Notes under the pieces: model-generated | Told to the model about the DNA's origin: nothing | Databases searched by the model: none | Seen by the model: the letters and a program-made list of their open reading frames with translations, nothing else | Position numbers and translations under genes: made by a program | Source: Diphasiastrum complanatum | Taxonomy: Eukaryota > Streptophyta > Lycopodiopsida > Lycopodiales > Lycopodiaceae | DNA length: 64,000 nt | NCBI GenBank assembly: GCA_029204225.1 | Contig: CM055096.1 | Location: forward strand, 70,961,349 to 71,025,348 | Reading direction: 5' to 3' | In this document: piece by piece, positions 35,802 through 47,639 of the stretch | How positions within the stretch are numbered: the first letter of the stretch is position 1 | How the letters are laid out: each line of letters begins with the position of its first letter

Positions 35802-36148
35802 GATGCTATTGAAATAGATGCCTTTGGTATGAGACATGGAGGCGTCCGTGGTATATCAGCCGGGAGAAAAGATGTGTCTCTATCTCATTATTTGAAACAC
35901 TTTCAAAATAATAAGATTTGTGTATATCATTCATCTTTTAATCCATATGCAACCACTGTCATTATGGCCATCAAATCATTATCAGTTTGTTTAGTATGAA
36001 AAGATCATCTGCAATGGCCCTTTATTCGGGTTACATTGATTTGAGCAAGAGGAAAAATTTAGGATTTTTGGATCCATATGAAAGGAGATTATTCCTTCAT
36101 GACAATCCCATCCGTCTGAATCTTGAGGATGATGATGATGATAATTAA
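35802..36148 (+). pseudogene. terminal exon(s) of an unrecognised gene
   Basis: A strong acceptor (ttttctcatttacag, ending 35801) opens a clean frame: DAIEIDAFGMRHGGVRGIS, then AGRKDVSLSHYLKHFQ. The reading shifts frame between about 35915 and 35992, either by a short intron (acceptor-like tttgtttag) or a mutation, and continues with SSAMALYSGYIDLSKRKN, LDPYERRLFLHDNP and an acidic tail of five Asp before the stop at 36148. It looks like real coding sequence but I do not know the family. Upstream exons are cut off by the retroelement LTR ending about 100 bases before, so the copy is probably a stranded fragment. Confidence 0.5.
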
Positions 36149-36177
36149 ATAATTTGCTGTAATATATTTTTGATATA

Positions 36178-36707
36178 TTACAAGGATCTCTCTTTTGTTA
36201 TGAATTTGAATGCCTTTTGAAATATCATAATACTTGGTGAGTTTTTAGCTTGATATCTAAATTGTGCTCTTCTATAAAACCACTGAAAAAGTTGAACTAA
36301 ATATTTATTTCTTGAATTGTGTCCTCCACGATTTGTTGCTCTATGAAATGCTCCCCTTGCTTGCCAATGAGATTTTTCCATGCCTTGTGATGACCAGATA
36401 CTTAAGCTCCCATATTCCTTTGCAAAATAAGTTGCATGATGAAGAAGGATGTGCTGCAAACAATAGTTTTGATTAGTTACATCAGTAGAAAAAAATATAA
36501 GCCTGAATGAGAAAAGTACCAGATAATGATATAGATTAGCACCATGTAATGAGTAACGTTGTCTTTTTCCCAACAATCATGCACAGATTTTACAAATGGG
36601 GTGCAATGATTTTGCAAAATCCTCATATCTTCTGATGATAGGTTTTCTTTCCTGATAACACATATGAGTTTGTCTAAGTTGGTCCACACTTGGAAAATGG
36701 AGGGGTG
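36178..36707 (-). pseudogene. C-terminal exons of a DDE-transposase-like gene
   Basis: Two exons on the minus strand with canonical signals and matching phase 0: 36707-36543 (after tttcatttag; 55 codons; begins HPSIFQVWTNLDKL) and 36453-36178 (after ttgtttgcag; 91 codons and a stop). The intron is 89 bases. Key sequence around the join is VTHYM / HILLHHATYFAKEYGSL, then WSSQGMEKSHWQARGAF and RATNRGG. An H-rich helix followed by GSL-W-S-G-E is the shape of the last catalytic (Glu) region in RAG1/Transib-like and related CxxC-containing DDE transposases. Both exons are open, yet the N-terminal part is not upstream on this strand; it lies inverted at 39.5-41.5 kb. The assignment to a transposase superfamily is inference. 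Confidence 0.55.
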
Positions 36708-38070
36708 CTAAATGAAAATTGGTATTTTTTTTTATCCAATGGCATGAATGTTTATTGTCTTATTTCATAATTTCTATATGACCATAGTAACATGTCCAAT
36801 AAAAAGTCCAATTCCCATTTATGTAAAGGCATACATGATGAGTCAAATTTTTCTATTCCATTCGTTGAAAATGGTTAGCAAAATCCTATTATGGGGTCAC
36901 TTATCATTATTTTTTGTCATATCTCATTAATTATAAAGACTCTAGGCAACTATGCCAAGAAAAGTCAATTTATGTACTTGTAAACACAAAACTATTGGTT
37001 TGCACTCAACAATAAACATGTTGTGTCAAAATAGAACTCGACATTTTTTAAAATGGGTGTACAGTTCTTTCAATTTTACATTTCTTGTTATTCTCATCTC
37101 AATAAGTTTACAAAAAACCATAATCCTTAAGGAATATGTGTAGATGCATAGGATAGGTCCAAAATTTTCATACCTCATGCTGAAAAGTATTGTCTACTAA
37201 GCTACAATGACTAATGCCTATTATGAGCATGGACGTATCTATGCTATTATAGATCTTATTAATGTCCATGTTGAACATATGCATGTATAATAGACATGTT
37301 TCCACATGTGAAAGTTTTTACTATGCCATGAAGGAAGATTGAAATTTGAGAATAAGATTGAATGTAAGAATATGGAAATGATTATTCAGAGGTGGTATCA
37401 GACAACAGTTTGGAGACTATGTTGAGCATGTGATGATTGGGACCCATGCCCCAACTTAGAATTCAAATGGCAACTCAAGGGGTCGACTTGTAAGTTAAGA
37501 GTATTTATAATACAAGAGGACAACAAATCGTGACATTTTCTCTCAACATTTTACATTTACATGTTCTTAAGAGGGATGATGCTTATAATAACAATTATAA
37601 GCACATGTTATAATATCCTAATATCTTGACATTTCCTTTCAATAAAATTTACATTCACATGTTTTTAAGATGGATGATGCTTATAATATCTTGGTATAAA
37701 CATTGGGAAGTGATGTTGATTGATAACGTTGGAGTATGAAAAACCAAAGAAAATGTAAGTCTTTGATGACTCCGACAACTCCATTTTTGTATAACTTCAA
37801 GTTGGGTGGAATCAGCAAATTTTTTTTATCATCATCAACATCATTATCTTGACTTTGAATTGGATAATAATATTGAATTATTGATGAAATAGTTGGAACT
37901 TCTTTAGAACTTGTAGCACAAACAACATCAATCATTAGAATCTCAAGTGTAACAAGGTACAATTGTAGTTTTGAAACATTATAATCACAGGTGTAAAATT
38001 GGAGATGAAAGATGATTCATGCAGAATATCAATATGGATTGAATCAGAGCGAATTTCTAACTTGTTGTGG
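36708..38070. other. no gene seen
   Basis: AT-rich sequence with a short direct repeat around 37561 and 37665 (taagagggatgatgcttataat and a variant). A minus-strand ORF at 37681-37962 has no recognisable domain. Confidence 0.45.
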
Positions 38071-38074
38071 CTAA

Positions 38075-38183
38075 TATTGCCACAAGTTGAGACATCTCTC
38101 AATCTCTGAATGAGCATATGACGTAATATAGAGTCGAAAGCTTGTTTGAAGTCGAACACAAACTGCTCTTCTATGGAAAACAA
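38075..38183 (-). pseudogene. possible LINE reverse transcriptase scrap
   Basis: The minus-strand frame reads EEQFVFDFKQAFDSILRHML followed by IQRLRD, close in pattern to the non-LTR RT block with DF-KAFD-V. Only this block is visible, so it is a small relic. Confidence 0.4.
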
Positions 38184-38607
38184 AAGTTGTCTAAAGAAAC
38201 TATACTATGTAAAGAGACATGATTGTAGCTGAATATACAAGATGTGGCCTACGGGAAAAAGAAGGTATAAGTTAATAATTTCTTGTACTAGGATGACTTT
38301 CCCCATCTTTTGTTAAAAAAAATAGACAATTTTTTTTTGTCACATTTACATCTACTCTAACACATGTAAAATAAAATAAAATACCAACCTAAGGCAGGGC
38401 CAAGTGGCTTGCCACACTCCCTTGTTTTCCTTTTACTTTCACTTGCATCTATTTTCTTATTGGAATTTGCTAGTTGCATCTAAAATGTTTTTTGGTTTTT
38501 AAACATTTAGATTTAGGCAGCTTGTAAAATTGGCCAATTAATTGTAAATTCAATCGGGTGGATAATCTACTTTGTCAATTCTTTGTTAGCATCGCTAATT
38601 CACACAA

Positions 38608-38715
38608 GGGCACCAAGGCTTGGTCCCATGTGTCATTAGCACAAAGTAGGGTAAATAGGAAGGGCACCAAGGCTTGGTCCCATGTGTCATTAGCACGAAG
38701 TAGGGTAAACAGGAA
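38608..38715. repeat. 54-bp tandem duplication
   Basis: Units 38608-38661 and 38662-38715 (gggcaccaaggcttggtccc...) differ at two or three bases. In the plus frame each unit encodes an 18-residue repeat starting GTKAWSHVS, but there is no sign of a real gene. Confidence 0.9.
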
Positions 38716-39533
38716 GGCTGTTGTTAGCACTAGCGTAGTAATGGTTAAACAAAATGGTTTGGGACTAGGTGTTATGTGGCCTCACTTGTAGTCCATTATG
38801 CATCCGATAATAGTTGTTGCATCTTGAGAAAAAGTCCACGTACTGATGACATATACATTAGCATAGTACAAAAAAAGCAAAGACACGTCAGTTAGCAAAT
38901 TAAAGCAATAAAGGGAAGGATGCAAATGTGGAAGCAGGGTAAAGTAGGCTTCGTATTGTTCCATTAAATAAACTTAAAAGTACATATCACTGGGGGAAAT
39001 ATGGGCTCAAAATGGGCCCTTTAAGAAATTTCACTTTAGAGAGAGATTACGTAGAGAGAGAATGAAAACCGATAACTTTTGGTCGTCGTTTTCTGAGTTT
39101 CCGGCCTTGCCTGGCGTTTAACTAGTATGGTTAACTTCAAACAATAGTTAGTTAAACATGAGATGTAATAACTTCTCTTCATGCTCGTTCCAAAATTTGG
39201 GACTAGAGCTTTAAGACTGAAAATCTTGGTATGCTCAATGCAAAACTGAAGTGGGAGAGGCAGAACTTTTGAAATCACTGTATGCTTATAGTGAAATATG
39301 AGGCGAGACGATTTTTCAATGTGACATAAACATTACAAAAGTAAGGAATGCTAGATCTATTCATATTGATTTACCGTAGTTTGATTCATTTACATGACTG
39401 TAGCTTTAACAATGGCAATGTTCCATTTGCATGTTGCTCTCCAATTATTAAGAAAAATGCGAAAGTTGTAGAGAATGTTGCTACAATAGTTAGAGAATTG
39501 AGAATGAATAACCATATGAATATAGATTTGTGA
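38716..39533. other. no gene seen
   Basis: Intergenic sequence upstream of the DDE-like gene; no supported feature. Confidence 0.45.
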
Positions 39534-41535
39534 GTGGATGGATCAATTTATCCTAATGATCCAGCTACCAATTTGTGTCCAGATTTTAAGTCCATAACTC
39601 ATCTTCTCAGATATGTATGTGAAGGAAATAGCAGATTACTTGGATATTGTCAAAGGTTGCATGATATTGGAATGCATAGCATATCATGTCTTAATCAACA
39701 ATTACAGTTTGCTAATCAACAATTGCAATGTGCAAATCAACAATTGCTTCATTACGTGCAACACATCACTCAAAAATGCTATGTCAAAGTTGAATGCGAC
39801 TGTCGCTTCGGGAATCAAAAAAAGAAATGTTAGAATCCATGGAAAAGTTGCGATCCGAGAGTTTAAAATCTGTTGTTGATATAAAAGTTATCAATAAGAC
39901 AATGATGAAGAGAAAAAGAAAGAGAGTACCGATGAAGAATATTGATGACTTATCTACACATAGCGGCAATCAGAAAAAAAGAATTCGAGCATTCAAGTAT
40001 GTTGTCATATAAACTGTTTATTTGATTTATATATGTCATTTAAGTTTGATTTGCACTTGATAACATGGATTATTTATTTATTTATTTATTGATAATTTGA
40101 GTTTCATATGTTTGATGCAGATCATGTTTGGTGGCAAAGAACTATTTAACAGATCGTTCATGCATTGGATCATCTTTAAGTCATGTTTTACCAAGAACGT
40201 CAGCAAAGGAAATGATAAAAAATGCTCGGTTTGAAAAAATGAAAAATAAAACTGTAGAGACTATTTTGATTAAGGTTCAATCATACTTGGATGCAAATGT
40301 GATACAAGGCGCATGTGACGTATCTGGAATTAGCAGAAATGCTTATTCTACTTTTTTTAGAATAGTTAAAGAAGCTTTTTCCCAGTGATGGTGAAGAAAA
40401 TTTATCTTCCGCGTCCATATCGGGTAAGATTAGCTAGAAATTTTTATAATGACGGAATGTTCAAAGTAGTTGGCCAACCACTCCATATAACTGAATTATA
40501 CAAATCAAAATATGGTGAGCTCAATTACAACGACTGCAGTAATATTTTCCTTGATATTGAAAATGTTCTAAAATACATTATTCGATTCTATAAACTAGAC
40601 GAACATCAAGTAAATGGAAAGATCATTATTGTAATAAAATTGGATGAATATGAAATCATCAAGGGTCAGAAGTTGGAACGAGTGAGTGTCACTTTGATGA
40701 ACAAAATTTCAGATACAAATGATCGAACATTTAGTATTCAATTGGAAAATCACATATGGTGGTCCGCGTCATTCCAGGTATACATTTCAATTTTCATTTA
40801 GAATATCTTTATTAACAATTCATACCTTGTCAGTTTTTATTGACATGTCATGCATTACTTGTTTCTCTATAGGTCTTGAAAGAGGACCATAAAATACTTT
40901 CATGGATATTTTCAAGAACAAATTATGGCGAGCTTATAAAGAGACATTTGGAGGGTGAAAAATTTACTGTAAAAAAATATGGAAGTTTTCAAATTAAATG
41001 GCACCTTGTAGGGGATTTGAAAACATTAAAATGTATGTATAATGTCTCTCATGGGATAACATCAAAGCATCCATGTCTTTATTGCATGAAGGATTGCTAC
41101 AATATGAATTTGGGACGATCAACAAACACTGGCCCAACACAAGAAGCTGAAGATCCAAATATGAAAAGTGTTCTGCCAATTCCATTAGAATATGTTCACA
41201 TATGCACATTGCATGTTGAGGTTCGTATTATTGAAAAACTTATTTACCTGCATATTCTACTAGCATGGAATCATAAATGGGAGTCTGTGGCTAAAGCAGC
41301 AATTAGGAGGTTGGAAATAGTTCTGTCAAATGCAGGACTACATAAAGGGAATGTCACGATTGAAAAAAGTGACAGACTCTTCGGGAAAAAGGAAACATTC
41401 CTAATAAGCCATCAATTGGAGGTGCTAAAGCAAGAAGATTCTTATCCAATCACACATGAAAAGAATCAAGTGTCAGATACGAAATTTGGAGAGAAATTGT
41501 TCAAGCCACACGAACACTGGAAGGAAGTAATCGAG
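39534..41535 (+). pseudogene. intron-containing DDE-transposase-like gene, N-terminal part
   Basis: Three coding blocks with GT-AG joins in phase: 39534-39996 (Gln-rich repeats CNQQL-like, then a basic KRKRKRVPMKN), 40121-40777, and 40873 to about 41535. The join at 39996/40121 reads RAFK / SCLVAKNYL and that at 40777/40873 reads WWSASFQ / VLKEDHKIL. There is one frame change at about 39790 and one at about 40385. Candidate catalytic Asp residues lie in IIVIKLDEYEIIKG and HLVGDLKTLKCM; then come a CLYC pair and ICTLHVEVRIIEKL. This order (D, GD, CxxC, LH-RI) matches what I recall of cellular DDE transposons related in layout to RAG1/Transib. The final Glu region is missing here and is present, inverted, at 36.2-36.7 kb. 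The exact family is not recognised. Confidence 0.55.
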
Positions 41536-44500
41536 GTATATAAAAAATGAGTTCATGAAAGAATTTGCATAATTTCTTGAGAATTAGTGAGGCAAGAATT
41601 TTCAATATAGTAGTCAAAATGCACACTTTTATGTACAATTTTTTTCGCTTGTGTTAATATGTCTTTCTTCCATGAAAAACCTTCATTGATTCTTTTGTTT
41701 CATACATGGGTTCTATTCAATGATTTTTTAATGCTTGTGCAAGTGATATTTGCTACTTGTTGCACAATTAATTGATTTGTCTCCATTCAACATACTCCTT
41801 ACAATTGTACCATTTTTTCTTGTTCAAATGCCATGTTTAGTATTGTACGTAAATACGCATGAATTTTCCATATTCAAAGATGTCATATTTGTGGAGTGTT
41901 ATTTCAAGCTATTGACGAAGGCGCGTATGGAAGCCCAATTGAAAGCCAAATGGACAAACTTAATTTAGAATTGTCTAGGGCAATTTGTTCCTTTTTACTT
42001 GAAATGTATCATTTGTTGCACTTATGTTGTACAATCGATCTAGTCACATGTATGGGCCTTATCTCCTTATTTATGAGTATGTTTTGAGTTTTCTACCTCA
42101 ACCTCATTGAATGCTCTTTTTTTTTGTTAGTTTTTCACACAAAATGGAATCCAATCAAGCTCCAAATTTTAGGGAGTTCATAAAAAGTGAATATGAGAGA
42201 GAAGATGTGAGACTGTACTGTGAAAATTTGAAATTTTTCTATTGGGATTTGTTACCAACAAACAATGCACGTTATTTGATGCAAATGAATTTGTTCAAAT
42301 TTACATTGTACATCAAGTAATCCGCCAAGCCTAAACATGATCAGTCTTTTGTGTGTCACGAGCACAATGCCTAGGGGAAGGCCTATGCCTATGTGGTTGT
42401 AGTAAGAAACTCTATCCATGTAAGCTTGGTAATATTTGATTCTAAAATTTGTATGACTGATATTCTCAAAACATTATGTTATCCTAAGGTGGATGGATCT
42501 CAAACAATCATAGAAAAGTTAGGGTCGAGGTCACTACAAAAGTTCACCATTCACCTACTTCTGGCCCCCCAGTCAAATTCATTGTTTCAGCATGTCAGTA
42601 TGTATATGATGATATACTACACCAGGTGTCTCGCAAGATTACATATAGCCTAGTGTCTATCAGAATCCATGATTTCATTGCATTAAGGCACAAATGCTTG
42701 GATATAAATGAGATCCACATGTTCATGCCTCACCTTAGAACATCCATGGATTAAAATTTTAAGTTTGAAAACTTTTGAGACTTTTGGAATGATTGGATAC
42801 ACCACAACTTCAGGCTTTTGAAAAATACTCATACTCTACGAAGTGAAATGAAGGTAAGCCAAGAAGTTTTGTTACCGGTTTCAGCAAAAGCATTTCAAGT
42901 AGAACACAACAAGCAACAAATTTATTAGTATATATCGAGGGAATGAACCCTAAGACGTCTACTGTTCATTGAAAATGTGCATAGCGTGAATAGAATTTCA
43001 ATATCAGTTGTTTCCATGCTTCAAACCTAAAACATAAAGCCCATCCATCCAGAATTGACTCCCAAATAAGTTGGTTTAATTTCTTGCACACGGAATATGG
43101 TTAAATTAGAAAGTGCCAACAAAATCTTAGTTGATGTGAGATATAGTCAACATTGCTACATATTGTGTCAAAATAATAACTTTCATCTTTGCAAACTGGC
43201 AAAGGTAGCAATGATATGCCATATGGTCGTTATAACTTTGAAAAGCTATGTATCGAGCAACATCTCTGGAGCATTTTGTATCTAAATACACCAACAATTC
43301 TAGTCTATTTCATGGTTTTTAGAGCATTTTATGTCTAAATACACAAACATATGCTACAAATATGTACAACATACAACTCCAGACTCATTAGAAAATATAT
43401 GCCTTGAGGGCGATTTTACCAACAGGTTCTTCTCACCAACAAAAGTTTCATTGTCCTTCTGAACATGTCTTCTGTAAGTTCGTAAGCAACAAATACAACT
43501 TTCAGTTATAATACTTTCTGGATTCAGGTCGGAAAGACCCAACAAGAGAGGTTTATGAAAGCAAATCCCAATAAGAAAGTTTCCGAGTCCAACCTTTTTC
43601 GCCTTTCCTTTGATAATTCAAACCAAAGCATTGCAAGAAAGAAGTGAGGTTCATGCAGTAGCCTAAATAGGTTTGTTGCACAGACTCAGGCATAACATGA
43701 AGTTACCTCCGATGGTGCTTCCATGTACCTGCTACATGTATAGGAACAGTCCTGCCTGCACACAACAAACATAAATAGCCAGTATAATAAGCATTGCACA
43801 TTCTTGCCATACATGGCCTGAGAGAATGCGATTAGTATGAATGGTGTTTGTCATTCAACAAGTAGCAGATCTGGTTGTGTCAAAATACAGTATTGTACCA
43901 TCATACATAATGTCAAAGTACTTTTGATAGACCAGCAATATCTGCTACTGAATTAACCAGTGTGGCAAAATCCCAAGCCTCTAAAGCATGAAACGTGTTC
44001 CAGTTTAAGGAAAGGCATAGGCAAATTAATCGCATATTGAAATGGAAGTAATCATGATAAGTTCTAATCAGAAATTGATGGGCTTGTTCTACCCATATCA
44101 AATATACATATTAGCACATATCTAAGCAGGACAGCTTGTTGAGTAACAGACTGTTGGTTATGACCACCTTCCACAAGGTGTTTTGGTTCCAATCACGATC
44201 ACAATACGGAAAAAGCAAGAAATTTAGCACCAACAAATTCCACATAGTGAGACTGGGGTTTGCACATTAAGGCAGCTTTGGTCGTCAAAAGTCGTCAAAT
44301 TTGATACCTGGACACAAATAATCTTACTTAATCAACCTTGATTGCATGTGTGAGATAAATCTATGAAAATTGGAAAACAAAATGTTATATAAGGGCCACT
44401 TATTAAAACGATACAAAAGGCAGAATATTTCCACATTTCTCTTGATAAAACACGACAAAATTTGAAGCAAAAAAAGAAGAACAATGCTAGTAGCAAACTT

Positions 44501-45359
44501 GGAAGGGCAAGACCTGCTAACACTCAACTACTCCAACATGGAAGTCGCCTACACTTAAAACTAAAACATTCAGAAATGTTCAGGTTTACAATCTTGCACT
44601 CCTGGTGCATTTTGCGACAGAGCTTTAACATCTCAGAAAAAACTTGACAACTAACCCAAAAAGTAAGATAGTAAATGCATGTGCAAGGCAGGTTATGGCC
44701 AAAAAGACCTCTGACAAAGACAGAGGAGGGTATAGTTGGCTGTGAAAGATCCAAAACGCGATCCAGGTTATGATTTAGCAAGCGGACTTGTTTGCTATTG
44801 TTGAAGTAAGCATTGTCGCCTCATCAATGATTTGAAAAACTGATGAATCAACATAGAAATGCTTCCGATGAAGCGGCCTCCCCTTACAGTTAGTTGCATC
44901 CATTAGTCCTACAGAAAAACAGAAAGAGATGAACCAAACGCACGGATCAGAAAAGAGGCATAAAACAGCCACGAAGCTGATAGCAAGCAATATTCTACGC
45001 CCGCCCCCTTGGATGCTAGCCACGAGTCAAAAGCATGTGCATGCAACGCCAGTGAGGAGGTCCAAAAAGGCAAGGAACGTGACAAAGAAAGATCAGGATT
45101 TCAATTCGCTTTTTTCGAAAAAATGATTTGTGACAGCCTGAAGGCCTGGAGAACTTCAAAACAAAATGCTTTTAAAAAACCAAAAAATTAATAGTGTCAA
45201 TGTCACAATAATCCTGAAGTCCCCAAAATATATATAAAAATATTTAAAAAATAAAGAAGCCCCTACTGCAGGGCCAAAAACCCAACATTTTATATAATGG
45301 GTGAAAAACTAATGGGTGCTACAAAAAAAAACAAGAGGAGTTGGAAGAAAAGAGAAGAC

Positions 45360-45364
<5 letters not shown>
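41536..45364. other. no clear gene; a few coding-like scraps
   Basis: Plus-strand stretches at about 41896-42060 (FQAIDEGAYGSPIESQMDKL) and 42120-42320 (MESNQAPNFREFIKSEYERE) look coding-like but are short and have no family I know. They could be further decayed exons of the preceding element. From 42330 to 45364 I see only chance ORFs. Confidence 0.35.

Positions 45365-45365
<1 letters not shown>

Positions 45366-45402
<37 letters not shown>
45366..45402. repeat. (GA)n microsatellite in the TEN1 5' UTR
   Basis: About 18 GA units run directly up to the ATG at 45403. In-frame GA codons produce a false Arg/Glu ORF in another frame. Confidence 0.95.
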
Positions 45403-45410
<8 letters not shown>

Positions 45411-46186
45411 AGCTCTGCCAATGCCGGGGACCCCCGTACTCTTACGGGAACTCTTGCAGCCTTCATCTCCCTTCCGTACACAGTCGGCATCCCTTCGAGT
45501 TCTGGGAAGGTAAGCTTTCGAGCAACGCAGAAAAATAGTGTGTTTGATTCTCATTGCACTGGGCATGGACTTGATAATGGATCTGGATTTATTGAGCTTG
45601 ATCTGCAGCTGGATTTTAGGTTTACAGTTGATTGATGTCAAGGTTTTTCAAATGAATGCTTGTCTAGGTTGGAAAGGTATCATGCAGAGTCAGGTGTAGC
45701 AGTAATTGTACAGGGCGATGTAAGACTAGGAGTGGATACTCAGTTTCTGCGCAATATGCACTTTCGTGAAGGATCCCTTTACCAGTTTATTGGAGAGCTG
45801 AGAATAGAACCAGCAAATGAAAATCTGGTACGTTTACTTTACATAATATCCTGCCTTGTGCAAATGCAATGCTGGCAATGGACTGTCTTGACACATTTCA
45901 TTCGCAGCTTCGTCCTATAGAACATCTGGAGGCTGCTCTTGCAATAACTAAAAGCTAATTCAACTCCAGTGATGAAGCTTCCTTAGCGAGTTATGACTCT
46001 ATAATGATTTGTGTTTTCCTTATGCAGCTTGCTAGACAATCGTAAACAGCTGAAGTTATTTGTATCGTCCAGATATTAGTGCAGGCTCGTGTGGCGCGAA
46101 ATGTTGATGGTTTGGATGTAGATCTGTATGAGAAATCATTGGAGCTGCGCCGACGTTACGAGAAAAAAATGTTTGCAAGTTCGTGA
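45403..46186 (+). CDS. TEN1: CST complex subunit TEN1
   Basis: TEN1 is the small OB-fold subunit of the CST (CTC1-STN1-TEN1) complex that binds single-stranded telomeric DNA and protects chromosome ends in the nucleus. Three exons are proposed: 45403-45509, 45668-45827 and 46085-46186, encoding 122 residues, near the usual plant length. All introns are GT-AG (gtaagc, gtacgt) and phases fit (2, 0). Plant TEN1 features are visible: PSSPFRTQSASLRVLGRLE over the first join, the strand region AVIVQGDVRLGVDTQFL, LYQFIGELRIEP, and the C-terminal ARVARNVDGLDVDLYEKSLE helix. The frame is intact. The 5' UTR is a GA repeat. A competing acceptor at about 45908 would give a shorter end (see findings). Confidence 0.85.
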
Positions 46187-47560
46187 TACTTCTTTTGAAA
46201 CCACCTCTAATAAGTGAAGGAAAACGATCTTCGTTCACGCAGCTGCAAACTAGCTCGTTGTTGTTGATATTTAATTGAAGCTTAAAGCCATTTTAGGTTT
46301 TTGTTTTTCTTAGAAATCAATCCAGTTTCTTTGAAATCTGGACATGTGTAAGTCTAAAGTTTGAGTGTTTGACAAGAGATACTTTATGGTGGACCTTGTG
46401 AAGTTAATTACACTGCCATTAACACAAATAAATTGTTAGAAAGCATCACCTCTAGCAAGTCTATTATGCTAAAGTCCTTGTTGAAATTTGACGTTCTGGA
46501 TTGCCCTTCGTGCTTTATTTACAGATCATCGTGGCCGTTTTGTGACGTCCTTATATAGAACTTGGCCTTGCCCTACAAATTTTATTTTGCAGCGGTAGTA
46601 CTTTCATGCAAATTTCATTTAAAAATTGTTATTATTAAATTCCAAGTAAAAATGGTATAAGATTGTCCTATTTACATTTCTTATGTAGATTTCAACCAAA
46701 CCATTCACTAAACAAGAAGTTACAAGATTGAAGGCTTCTAGGCTGAATCTAGATGAATCTTGTCCACTAGCCCTACAAATTCTTTCAACTTGCATGAAGC
46801 CGAGGCCACAACATGAATATTGAATTATGAACTTTGAAACTTTGAAACTTGAAAAGTTGGATAACTCTAAGTTGAAAGCTGGCAAGCTAGCACATTGTTC
46901 AAACTTCAGACTTTGCTGAATTATAAACTTTGAAACTTTGAAACTTGAAAAGTTGGATAACTAAGTTGAAAGCTTGCTAGCTAGCACCTTGTTCAAACTT
47001 CAGACTTTGGGCCAAGTTCTCCTATGGCATATGCTAAAATGCAAAGTCTTTGAAGTTTGAAGTTTGTCAATCTCAAGTTCAATATTAAGTTATAAATCTT
47101 AAAAATTGCAAAGAGTCAAATTTTAAGTTTTAAAAATGTGTCACGTACTTATTACAACTTATACAAGCACCTTAACTCATGACGCAAGTTGTAGCTCGTC
47201 AAAATGGCGGTTTTAAATAGATTATGCACTTCAATGTTGACGGCCTAAAATTACAAGTGCCTGTCAAATACATTCAAATTGGCCTTTGAAGGGGATGACA
47301 TGCGTCAAATTTCAATGGTTTAGAACTTAATTAGCCAACACAAAATGGTTGCTTATGTTGTCCACTAGTCCATAAAGCGAGCCCACATGGATCATAGTTA
47401 CATGGGAGCTTGTTCCCAGGGGGCCTTGTTCCAAAATGAGGTTGTTGTTGTTCGTAGCAAAACTTCTATTTTGGGGCTTGAGGTTATACTAGGTTGCACT
47501 TGCTTTTTGGAGAACTTGAGATTATGGGAGAGGTTATAGAAGGTGAATTTTGGTGAGCGA
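46187..47560. other. intergenic with repeats
   Basis: No gene. It contains the tandem duplication at 46821-47011 and a dispersed repeat piece (47275-47314) shared with 9300-9342. Confidence 0.5.
46821..47011. repeat. tandem duplication of about 95 bp
   Basis: 46821-46916 and 46917-47011 are close copies, beginning tgaattatgaactttgaaac and tgaattataaactttgaaac and both ending aaacttcagacttt. Confidence 0.9.
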
Positions 47561-47639
47561 GGGCCTTAATCGAAGCTAATCGCTATGATAGAGAAATTTG
47601 GAGCACCATACATGGGTTATCCTCCAATAACACTAGATT

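Noticed and set aside
44775-45023. Minus-strand ORF with a signal-peptide-like start (RRILLAISFVAVLCLF)
   Set aside because: The frame begins with GTG and not ATG, has no family features and lies just upstream of TEN1; not supportable as a gene.
45341-45538. ORF starting MEEKRRLDRERERERE
   Set aside because: The Arg/Glu run is the GA microsatellite read in a wrong frame; the TEN1 frame starts at 45403.
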